Shown here: piece after piece, positions 56,775-64,000 of the stretch
Layout: each line of letters starts with the position of its first letter
How positions within the stretch are numbered: the first letter of the stretch is position 1
From: Bifidobacterium boum
GTDB lineage: Bacteria; Actinomycetota; Actinomycetes; Actinomycetales; Bifidobacteriaceae
Assembly (NCBI RefSeq): GCF_000741535.1
Contig: NZ_JGYQ01000013.1
Location: 62,001-126,000, forward strand
Direction of reading: 5' to 3'
DNA: 64,000 bases
Made by a program: the position numbers and the translations under genes
The notes under the pieces: model-generated
Database searches by the model: none
What the model was told of the DNA's origin: nothing
The model's input: the letters and a program-made list of their open reading frames with translations, nothing else

Positions 56775-58190
56775 TTACCAAGGAATGATGTTGTCCCGCG
56801 AGTAGTACACGTATCCCGGACGTGGATAGCGGTCAATCAATTCCGTAATCGTGACCGTCCTGTAGCCTTTCGCCCGCAAGGCATCAAGGATATGCGGTAA
56901 GGCCGCAGCCGTATGGCTGTGAATGTCATGCATGAGTATGATCGAACCCGACCGTACTTGGGCGGTGACCTTCCACTGGACCGACCTCGCGGTCGCTCCA
57001 ACCGCCCAATCATAGGAATCGACATCATACAAGGCAATTCCCACGCCAAGATGGTCGGCAAGATACTGCCGGCTTGCCTCATCCGCGACACCATGAGGGG
57101 GACGCAGCAGGGTGACCGGTCGTCCGCTTGCCTGAGCGATACGTGCCGATGCCTCGTCGAATTCCCGATGCTCAGCTCCTGAACTCATAATCATCGGCAA
57201 ATCCATGTGGGACATCGTGTGGCTGCCCACCGGCATGCCGTACCGCGTATCGTTGCGCAGCATCGTCTGCGTGGCATCGTTGACCGCCCCGCCTATCGCG
57301 AAGAATGTGGCCTGATCTCCTGCCCGCCGCAATGCCGCTGTGACCTGCTGGCTTGTGCCGGCGCGCGGGCCGTCATCAAAGGTGAGCGCCACGCACGCTG
57401 TACGTCCACAATCAATCCCCCGCTCAATATTCCGGGCGTGCACCGCCGCATCAGCACGCGCGAACAGCTGTCGTTCCGTATCGAGCAGCGTTCCGTACGA
57501 CGCCTGATTCGGCTTATCCGTCACGGATTGGGCGGCCTCGATAGCCTTATGCAGCTCGCGGGAAACGCGATGGTCATGCAATCCTGTGGTTTCCCGAGCC
57601 AGTTCGCGCACGCCCGGCAATGCTGCACGGATCCTGCCGGCTGTTTCATTCAGCGTCTGACTGTCTTGCGCCAGCACGCGCACGGCCACCGGATGCTCAG
57701 CCTTGCGCAGTCGCCCCACCCACGGTTTGAGTGCCAGAGCCGCATCACGATAGGCGTCGACATGCGATCGAAGTGCAAGCGGCGACTGTTTCGCCCGGCA
57801 TGCCGACGGGACATCGCCGACCGTCTGCACCGATGCCGTGGCCTGCCGACGTTGCGCTGACGCCTGCGCTGCGGTGGCATCGAGCTTGTCCAGCGATTTG
57901 CGGTCCACATCTTTGGTCTGGGAGACGCGATTTGCGATCACAGTGGCCTGATTGGATAACGCTGCTACATGCTCATCCATCAGCCTGTACGTATTGCCCC
58001 ATTCCACACAGTCCGCCAGTGCGCGGCGATACCACGCGTACGCGGCCAGACCGGCGAGCAGGAATACGCTCGAGGACAACGCTACAACGAGCGCCGCAGC
58101 GATTGCCAATCTGACGCCTTGTCTCGGCGTATGCGGCTTACGGGTTGCCGCAGTCGCTGAAACATGTGAGGTATCGTGCTGAAGCACCAT
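56775..58190 (-). CDS. Membrane-anchored polysaccharide deacetylase (NodB domain)
   Basis: The 471-residue protein has one N-terminal transmembrane helix (about residues 26-52), then a helical, Ala/Arg-rich extracellular region, then a NodB domain from about residue 265. The domain has CVALTFDDGPRAG (metal Asp and catalytic Asp), VGSHTMSHMDLPM (metal His pair), LLRPPHGVADEA and IILMHDIHSHTA. These are all five family motifs, so the enzyme should deacetylate peptidoglycan or another amino sugar polymer. The start at 58190 follows AAGGGG. Longer open frame upstream has no family features. Confidence 0.9.
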   Translation of the reverse strand: MVLQHDTSHVSATAATRKPHTPRQGVRLAIAAALVVALSSSVFLLAGLAAYAWYRRALADCVEWGNTYRLMDEHVAALSNQATVIANRVSQTKDVDRKSLDKLDATAAQASAQRRQATASVQTVGDVPSACRAKQSPLALRSHVDAYRDAALALKPWVGRLRKAEHPVAVRVLAQDSQTLNETAGRIRAALPGVRELARETTGLHDHRVSRELHKAIEAAQSVTDKPNQASYGTLLDTERQLFARADAAVHARNIERGIDCGRTACVALTFDDGPRAGTSQQVTAALRRAGDQATFFAIGGAVNDATQTMLRNDTRYGMPVGSHTMSHMDLPMIMSSGAEHREFDEASARIAQASGRPVTLLRPPHGVADEASRQYLADHLGVGIALYDVDSYDWAVGATARSVQWKVTAQVRSGSIILMHDIHSHTAAALPHILDALRAKGYRTVTITELIDRYPRPGYVYYSRDNIIPW

Positions 58191-58275
58191 GGCTTTCCCC
58201 TTCCGTGCGGATTCACGCCGTATGACAATCCCAACCCGCCGCATCATCGTCGCATCGCGTACGCGATGTATGCCA

Positions 58276-58536
58276 TTATCCCATGGGGCGGTGACGGGTC
58301 GCGTCATGACAGGTCAGTGTCACGACAAGTCCATGATGGATGATGCCACCGGTTCCGCACGAAGGATCTTTCGGAGTACCGTCTTTGATACAACGCCCAT
58401 CTATGACTCTCACGAGGGAAGAGCGTAAAAAGGCTTGGAATAAAGGCGTTTTCGCATTTCTGGACACACGAAATGCCCTCGCCCGAAGCCGGGAAGATGC
58501 CCGGAACGCTGATTGAACCGCTGCCGCCATCGCCAT
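58276..58536 (-). CDS. Possible small protein with strong ribosome binding site
   Basis: An 86-codon frame beginning MAMAAAVQSAFRASSRLRAR is preceded by AGGAAGGAGGG at good spacing, stronger than most sites in this window. The product is basic and resembles nothing recognised. It lies in the 427-bp gap between the polysaccharide deacetylase and the AT-rich block. It could be a true small gene, or the relic start of a gene lost when the imported block arrived. Confidence 0.25.
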   Translation of the reverse strand: MAMAAAVQSAFRASSRLRARAFRVSRNAKTPLFQAFLRSSLVRVIDGRCIKDGTPKDPSCGTGGIIHHGLVVTLTCHDATRHRPMG

Positions 58537-58617
58537 TTTGCACCCTCCTTCCTGTGAGAATAATTGCTGTCGCTGAAATGTATGGCTATCGCTAAAAGTG
58601 TGGAAACGATGAAAGGT

Positions 58618-60465
58618 TTACCACTTGTACATATCCATCAGCGTTTTAACAAGCATATCGGTCCTGTCCTCTATTTTCTTGACAGTCCAAATATCTTCAT
58701 TTACGACCGTCTGGTTCAGGAACAGCCCATTCCTATATCCCATATCCTTTGTCTTATCTTTCGACTTGCGGTCTTTTTTCTGATCAAAGGACATGTTAGA
58801 CAGATTCTGGTTATAGCCTGTGATAGTAAGGTTTCCGAGAGTATGTGTATAATCGGAAAGATACTGCTTCGCTTTTTCCTTGTCCCCACCTGCGATCATT
58901 TTTACCCACGCATCCGGGATGTTCTCGCCTTCCGGGAAGATATGTTCTATAGTCCATATGTACTTCTTCCTGTTATCCCGAGCCCAGAGATCAGAATAAA
59001 TTTCCTTAGTCTGGTGCTGTGCCTCAATGCTACATAACAAGAATCTTGTCGCTTCTGGATTTTCATCATAAATCGAACCACGCAGCTTACTTTCAAAAGC
59101 ATCGTCCGGCGCAGAAACGGAAACCAGCTTGTCATGAATAGCCTCAACGGCAGTCTCGCCCTGAAGTGTCTTAATCTCTGCAATAATATCGATGAATAGC
59201 TGTGTCAGTTTACGGGTGTTCGGGACATCTGTTACATTACGGCGAACAAAGAATGTAATAAGCGTCTTTACGATCGCATTCAAATTCTCATCTGTCAGTA
59301 CGAGAGCGTCCTGATTAGACATTACATAAAGCAACAGAATATATGACGGCGCGCCCGCTATTCTTTCGAGGTCGGCGAGTGCTGCACTGTACACATGACC
59401 CTCCTCGCTGTTATTCGTAATCAAGGCATAGTATTTCGATTTTGACAGTAGATCGGAAAGAAGCGTTTTATAATTGCTCTTGATCATCTTTTCATAAATA
59501 TCAAGCAAGGTCGTCCTTGTTGCCAGATAACCAAGGTAATATTTCTTATCCGGGCTCTGATATGGCGCATTCAGTTCTTCTCTGAAGGCGTTGTAATACT
59601 GGCGGAAGAAACGCTCCTGAACCGAATAGTCGTCCTGGCCGACATTGGCAAGAATCTGCTTCCACACTTCATAACTTTCATCCGCATCTGATTCCTTCTC
59701 TGCCTGTGCGATTAAGGTGTTCTTTATGAGGTCGAGTGCAGAAAGCGGAACGCCACGATGATTGAGGGATTCAAACAGCATATAGGCATCCTTATTGGTA
59801 TCGACCTCAATCCCCACCATGATTGCATTCTCGAATTTGCGAACAATGCTGAACAAGGCTCCGATATCATTGATATTTGGATTTTCACCTTCAATATCAG
59901 CGATTTCTTCCTCTATCAGTTTTCCAAAATGCTTATAGGCCTTTGATATACGCCGATTACCAAAATTCCGCGGGTAAGACTTCTGTCCAGTAGTGATACC
60001 CTTATCGGCAAGAATGTATGAGAAATCCTCATCATTCAAGTTTTGCTTCTGTAGGATAAGCCTTTGTAAATACTCTGTCTTTTTCATCCCATCAGGTGCG
60101 TAGGTCTGCTTTTTATTGGCAATCTCGCTGCGGAGATTCACGAGATCTGTCCGTTCGTCCTCATCCATCTGATTCTTGAGAGCAGACAGCTTTTCATATA
60201 AAGCAGTAAGCAGCAACATCAAGGTGGTGAACCGCTGCTGCCCGTCAATCACTTCGAGCGTCGTTCCATTGATGGAACCGCTATTGACACAGATATAAGA
60301 GCCGAGAAAATAGCCGGAATCGTTCTCGGTTACATCGTTAAATAGTGCGTTCCAGTCATTGATTCCCCATGTATATTCTCTCTGGTACTTCGGTATCCGA
60401 TATACAATGTTATTGTTTATCGAGAATATCTCTGAAACTGTAGGGTGCGCTACCTGCTTTATCAT
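58618..60465 (-). CDS. GmrSD-like DUF262/DUF1524 protein (type IV restriction-type nuclease)
   Basis: The 615-residue product has an N-terminal DUF262 domain with YRIPKYQREYTW and VIDGQQRFTTLMLLLTAL, the DGQQR motif of the nucleotide-using ParB/Srx-like fold. A long helical middle follows. The C-terminal DUF1524 HNH nuclease has TIEHIFPEGENIP and THTLGNLTITGYNQNLSN, with catalytic His and Asn. Fused GmrS-GmrD proteins of this layout cut modified phage DNA. The gene is AT-rich compared with its neighbours, which points to transfer. It follows the helicase remnant by 23 bp on the same strand and has a good site (AGGAAAGGATAGG), so it looks intact. Confidence 0.88.
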   Translation of the reverse strand: MIKQVAHPTVSEIFSINNNIVYRIPKYQREYTWGINDWNALFNDVTENDSGYFLGSYICVNSGSINGTTLEVIDGQQRFTTLMLLLTALYEKLSALKNQMDEDERTDLVNLRSEIANKKQTYAPDGMKKTEYLQRLILQKQNLNDEDFSYILADKGITTGQKSYPRNFGNRRISKAYKHFGKLIEEEIADIEGENPNINDIGALFSIVRKFENAIMVGIEVDTNKDAYMLFESLNHRGVPLSALDLIKNTLIAQAEKESDADESYEVWKQILANVGQDDYSVQERFFRQYYNAFREELNAPYQSPDKKYYLGYLATRTTLLDIYEKMIKSNYKTLLSDLLSKSKYYALITNNSEEGHVYSAALADLERIAGAPSYILLLYVMSNQDALVLTDENLNAIVKTLITFFVRRNVTDVPNTRKLTQLFIDIIAEIKTLQGETAVEAIHDKLVSVSAPDDAFESKLRGSIYDENPEATRFLLCSIEAQHQTKEIYSDLWARDNRKKYIWTIEHIFPEGENIPDAWVKMIAGGDKEKAKQYLSDYTHTLGNLTITGYNQNLSNMSFDQKKDRKSKDKTKDMGYRNGLFLNQTVVNEDIWTVKKIEDRTDMLVKTLMDMYKW

Positions 60466-60488
60466 ATTTTCCTATCCTTTCCTGCTTC

Positions 60489-62012
60489 TCAGTCTTCTTT
60501 TTCCGGTTCGAACATCCCCGGCATGTTCAGCAAGACCGTGTTTGCCTGATCACTGACATTCTGGTTGCTGCAATTAAGCAAATCTCTGCTGAGAAGTAAC
60601 TTCGATTCACTTTCCAGCAAGACGTATTGATCTCTATGACTCCTTATGTAAATCGAATTCTCTCCGGTAAAACCTATGCGCTGAAGTAGGATTGTCGCCG
60701 GATTCGTCATTCCATACTCGACATATTCATACCAGTTATTATCGAACTCCTTAACTCTACGAATTTTCTTGTATTCGTTGGAGAACCGCAGAAAATAATT
60801 CGACATGCTGAAAAGGATAAGTTGTCAATAACCTCCAGTGTATCTGCAAACAGAATATTGCGGAATTCTATGTTGTCCTTATAAACTGTGGTCTTTGTCT
60901 TGTTGATCCAGAAATTGTCCGGATAATGCACATGATGCCAGATATCCTGTTTCAGGATATTGCTCAATCCCTGTCCCGACATCCACTGTATGAGAATAAC
61001 GGCATACCATCTCAATTTCATGTGTTGGCCTTTTGTGACCTTGCCGAGAGTCGAATACTCATACTCCTCCCATTTGAAGATAGTGCAAAGTCTTTCAAGA
61101 AAGACGATTACATCATCATAACGAAACTTATCATCCTTCATCTTGGGATATTCGAGCCCCTGCCTAATAGCAATAATGGGGTTTCGCGTCTGATCCGCAG
61201 AGATGTTGATATCGTCATCCGGCAAGGCAAACGAATCTTTAAACTTCTCCTTGATAAGTGCGGCATCATCCTTACTGATAAGGTCTGGAAAAGACTGCCG
61301 CACAAGACTGTTATTGTCGTTCATAATATCTTGAAGAAGAATCAGTCCGAGCTTCCGCATCATAATGTAGGATTCTTCTGACTGTTGATCATTACGCTTA
61401 ACAAGCTCGATATTGCCCTCTTTGAGTGCCTTTACGATGTATTTCCGCTCCGGATTAGTCAGCGTCTTAGGTCCCGCGTCAATGGAAAGGGTCTGCTCCG
61501 GAACCGGCTCCTGAAACGTCTCCACATACTTTGTTTCAGGGAGCTTATCATCTTCTGACAAAACGAATATAACATTCCCGTAAAGGTTATATTCGACCCA
61601 TCCAACTCGCCCTATCAGATTTCGGAAGTCAACGGGATTCATCTGGCTTCTGAAAATCCTGTTATCCGTGATGAACAGATTATCTGCAGGTAGGTTCACG
61701 CCCTCCAAAAACGTGCTGGTACAGAACATAGTTGTAATCTTACCCTTGCGGAACATATCCTCAATTCTCATACGGATTGCCGCAGGCAGATAACCAATAT
61801 GATAAGCGATTCCCTTTTTGATGATTCTGGCAAGGTAATAGTCTCCATGAACCTCGTTTGCGATGTCCTTGGACAAAGTTGTTAACTCAGGATCTTCCAG
61901 TTCTTCAAGATGCTCAGCCAGATCACGTGCGGCTTCAACTGCTTTCGTCTTACCGTTAAAATAAGCAATGGTCTGGCGCATCGCCTCTTCCGGAAGTTCA
62001 TCGAGGTGCCCT
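60489..62012 (-). pseudogene. Superfamily 2 helicase, C-terminal half only, frameshifted (possibly HamB-like)
   Basis: The remnant starts abruptly at HLDELPEEAMRQTIAYF, where the IS256 fragment ends, and carries only the second RecA-like lobe. TSTFLEGVNLPADNLFI is motif V, and DFRNLIGRVGWVEYNLYG is motif VI, with Trp where an arginine finger is expected. Walker A and B are gone. Near 60806-60820 the frame shifts; the rest of the protein (MSNYFLRFSNEYKKI to EPEKED) is read in another frame. The motif V/VI style resembles helicases of Hachiman (HamB) and relatives, but that assignment is tentative. The AT-rich composition matches the adjoining DUF262 gene, its probable operon partner. Confidence 0.8.
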
Positions 62013-62380
62013 GGAACTCCTCGGCGACGCCTTGCGCAGCCCGCAATGGTCGTCGGAGACGACCAGCCGCACCCCGTCCATGCCGCGAGCGCGCAGAGAC
62101 GAGAGGAACGACTTCCAGCCCGCGTAACTTTCGGTGTCGAACACGTCGAACCCGACCACGCGCTTCCTGCCGTCGTCGTCTCCCGCGATCGCGGCGGCCG
62201 CGGCCGCGGGAGACCCACTCGACCCGCCTGGTGGACACGCCCTGCACCCACATCTCCACCACCGCCGCGGCGACGGCGGCATCCACGCGCCGTCCCTTGC
62301 CGATGATTCCCTCGGGACTGTAATACCCCTCACGGAGCTTGGGCACATGCACCGTCAACGTGTGTTTGTGTTCACTTAGA
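62013..62380 (-). mobile_element. IS256-family transposase fragment
   Basis: One frame reads HVPKLREGYYSPEGIIGKGR and then VEMWVQGVSTRRVE. After a deleted stretch, a second frame reads RKRVVGFDVFDTESYAGWKS and RLVVSDDHCGLRKA, both typical of Mutator/IS256 transposases. At about 62025 a further single-base shift leads to VAEEFQG. The fragment lacks its N-terminus at the IS21 boundary and its C-terminus at the helicase junction. It is non-functional. Confidence 0.85.
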
Positions 62381-62541
62381 TGTGGACGGTTTCGTCACTA
62401 TTTCTGAACAGTCGTGGCGTTCATTTTGGACGGTGTGGTCGGTTGCGGAATAGGGCATCGATGCCGTCCGGTTTCCTGATAGATTCCCGGGTGCTGATAA
62501 CCGTTTTCGAGGTTCCCGGGAGGAAGGGATTGACGACATCG

Positions 62542-63978
62542 ATGCTTATGCAACAGCGTATCAGGCAGTTGGAGGGACAGGGCATGAGCCACGCGCGGAT
62601 CGCGCGTGAGCTGCATGTGTCCCGGACGACGGTGGTGAAGTACGCCTCGAGGGAGGATTTCTCCCCTCGTCCGGCCGGCAGGGCTGGCCGGACGCTGATC
62701 GATTCGGGGTACGCCGAGATCGTCGAGGGATGGTTGACCGCCGATCTCAGGCTCCCGCGCAAGCAGCGGCATACCGCCATGCGTGTGTGGCAGCGATTGC
62801 GCGACGAGCACGGGTTCGAGGGTTCGTATCCGTCGGTGCAGCGTTGGGTCAAGCGGTGGCGGGAGCGGCATCGCGCGGAGTCGGAGGGGTATGCGCGGCT
62901 CGCGTGGGCGCCGGGGACCGCGCAGGTGGATTTCGGCCAAGCGCGCGCGTCGATCGCGGGCGTGGAGCGTGTGGTTCATTTCCTGGTGGTCTCGTACCCG
63001 TATTCGAACATGCGGTATGTCGCGGCGTTGCCGGGTGAGACGTCGGGGTGTGTGTGCCACGGGCTGGGCGAGGTGTTCGCGCGTGTCGGGATGGCGCCGC
63101 GCGTGGTGGTGTTCGACAACGCCACGGGCGTGGGGCACCGCAACGCGGACGGCACGGTCACGCAGACCGTGATGTTCCAGCGGTTCTGCGCGCAGTACGG
63201 GTTCGAGGCGAGGTTCTGCAACCCGTACTCGGGCAACGAGAAGGGCAGTGTGGAGAACGCGGTCGGGTTCGTGCGCCGTAACTTGATGGTGCCGGTCCCG
63301 TCGGCGGAGGGTTACCAAGCGTTGACGCGCGCGTGGTTCGACGCGTGCGAACGGCTCGCGCAGGCCGACCATTACCGGCTCGGCGTGCCCGTCGCCGGCC
63401 TGTTCGAATCGGAGAAGGAGCATATGCTCCCGTTGCCGTCCGCCGCGTTCGACCCGGTCGAGTGGCGTTCGGTGAAGGCAGACCGCACCGGGACCGTGCT
63501 GATCGACTCGAACCGGTACCTCGCCGGCCCGAAATGGCATTCCATGCGCCTGCAGGCCGGGGTGAGGGTCTTCCAGATCGAGTTGCGCGACCCCGACGGC
63601 GGGCGCATCACCACCCTGGAACGTGTATGGGGACGCTCGCCCGACACGCAGGCCGACCCCGCGGCCCTGCTTGCCGTCATCGCGCGCAAGCCCCGGTCAT
63701 GGGGCGAGAGCCCGATCCGTGGGGATTTCCCCGGACCCGTGCGCGACTTGCTCGACCGCATGGACGCGCCGGAACGCTCCTCACTGATCTCGGACATCCG
63801 GCACGCTAGCGAGACGTACGGCTTCCCGGCCGCGGCCGGCGCCGTCGCCGCGATCATCAAGGCCGGGCGCACTGTCGACCGGGCGACCATCGAGACCACC
63901 GCGGCACGCATCCTGCAAGGCGATGACACGCCCGGCGGCCAGGACCTGACCAGATACGACAAATACATGGAGGAATGA
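62542..63978 (+). CDS. istA: IS21-family transposase IstA
   Basis: The 478-residue transposase has an N-terminal helix-turn-helix (GMSHARIARELHVSRTTVVK) and an rve-type DDE domain: TAQVDFGQARASIAG, VVVFDNATGVGH and NEKGSVENAVGFVRRN hold the two Asp and one Glu. All three are present, so the protein may be active. The ATG at 62542 is taken as the start, with AGGAAGGGA upstream; the frame is open back to the element end. It overlaps istB. Confidence 0.92.
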   Translation: MLMQQRIRQLEGQGMSHARIARELHVSRTTVVKYASREDFSPRPAGRAGRTLIDSGYAEIVEGWLTADLRLPRKQRHTAMRVWQRLRDEHGFEGSYPSVQRWVKRWRERHRAESEGYARLAWAPGTAQVDFGQARASIAGVERVVHFLVVSYPYSNMRYVAALPGETSGCVCHGLGEVFARVGMAPRVVVFDNATGVGHRNADGTVTQTVMFQRFCAQYGFEARFCNPYSGNEKGSVENAVGFVRRNLMVPVPSAEGYQALTRAWFDACERLAQADHYRLGVPVAGLFESEKEHMLPLPSAAFDPVEWRSVKADRTGTVLIDSNRYLAGPKWHSMRLQAGVRVFQIELRDPDGGRITTLERVWGRSPDTQADPAALLAVIARKPRSWGESPIRGDFPGPVRDLLDRMDAPERSSLISDIRHASETYGFPAAAGAVAAIIKAGRTVDRATIETTAARILQGDDTPGGQDLTRYDKYMEE

Positions 63979-64000
63979 TGACCGACACCACCACGACCGA
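63975..64000 (+). CDS. istB: IstB helper ATPase, first codons only
   Basis: ATGATG at 63975-63980 overlaps the istA stop and follows GGAGG. Only MTDTTTT is visible from 63978 before the window ends, so the call rests on the fixed istA-istB order. Confidence 0.6.

Larger units (their letters stand above)
62381..64000 (+). mobile_element. IS21-family insertion sequence, left part (runs off window)
   Basis: The left end starts TGTGGACGGTTTCGTCAC at 62381, exactly where the IS256 transposase frame breaks. A second related motif, TTGGACGGTGT, lies at 62426, like the multiple terminal repeats of IS21 elements. istA and the start of istB follow in the usual order. Confidence 0.85.

Overview
The window is high-GC actinobacterial chromosome, almost certainly Bifidobacterium. 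The evidence is a set of bifidobacterial-type housekeeping genes (recG-rpmB, plsC-gpsA-ddl, murA, leuCD with a divergent IclR regulator, gltX beside tRNA-Glu and tRNA-Gln, ptsI/ptsH, topA-tmk-holB), a small bacterial SRP RNA, good AGGAGG-type ribosome binding sites and several apparently leaderless starts. The species cannot be fixed from the sequence alone. One block (about 58.6-62.0 kb) is much richer in A+T and looks imported.

Layout. 1-9 kb: start of recG, rpmB, a PfkB-type kinase, a UMF1/Atg22-like transporter and a nucleotidyltransferase. These are followed by a deletion scar made of a GntR C-terminal remnant, a truncated tyrosine integrase and the C-terminal fragment of a second UMF1 transporter, then a DUF4143 AAA ATPase preceded by four 23-bp-periodic repeats. 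9-17 kb: aspartase, a PF06541 membrane protein, a TetR regulator, a DUF2974 lipase-like protein, an MscS channel and a CPBP protease. 17-27 kb: plsC-gpsA-ddl, a HAD phosphatase, a zinc-ribbon/PASTA membrane protein and murA. 27-35 kb: a secreted HNH/excalibur lipoprotein, a dihydroorotate dehydrogenase-like protein, a DUF1801 protein, leuD-leuC with an IclR (LtbR/NdgR-like) regulator and a metallophosphoesterase. 35-46 kb: tRNA-Gln, tRNA-Glu, gltX, a hypothetical protein, a histidine phosphatase, an MFS transporter, GtrA, an MIF-like protein, fhs, pepD and a PEBP protein. 46-58 kb: divergent ptsI/ptsH with a LacI regulator, the topA-tmk-holB operon, a PAP2 phosphatase, SRP RNA and a polysaccharide deacetylase. 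58.6-64 kb: an AT-rich defence-type remnant consisting of an intact GmrSD-like DUF262/DUF1524 protein and the decayed C-terminal half of a superfamily 2 helicase. The helicase is interrupted by an IS256-family fragment, which is itself cut by an IS21-family element running off the window.

The core genes serve ordinary cell functions: envelope synthesis (ddl, murA, plsC, gpsA, polysaccharide deacetylase), leucine synthesis, one-carbon metabolism, PTS sugar uptake, translation and replication. The most unusual content lies between genes. At least four families of dispersed palindromic intergenic repeats were found. One forms 72-bp-periodic arrays at two loci (about 1.13-1.38 kb and 24.93-25.11 kb). 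A second forms hairpin elements of about 52-bp period at two loci (3.25-3.56 kb and 21.80-22.06 kb). These periodic arrays, the 23-bp repeats at the ATPase gene and the helicase/GmrSD remnant are the best candidates for follow-up.
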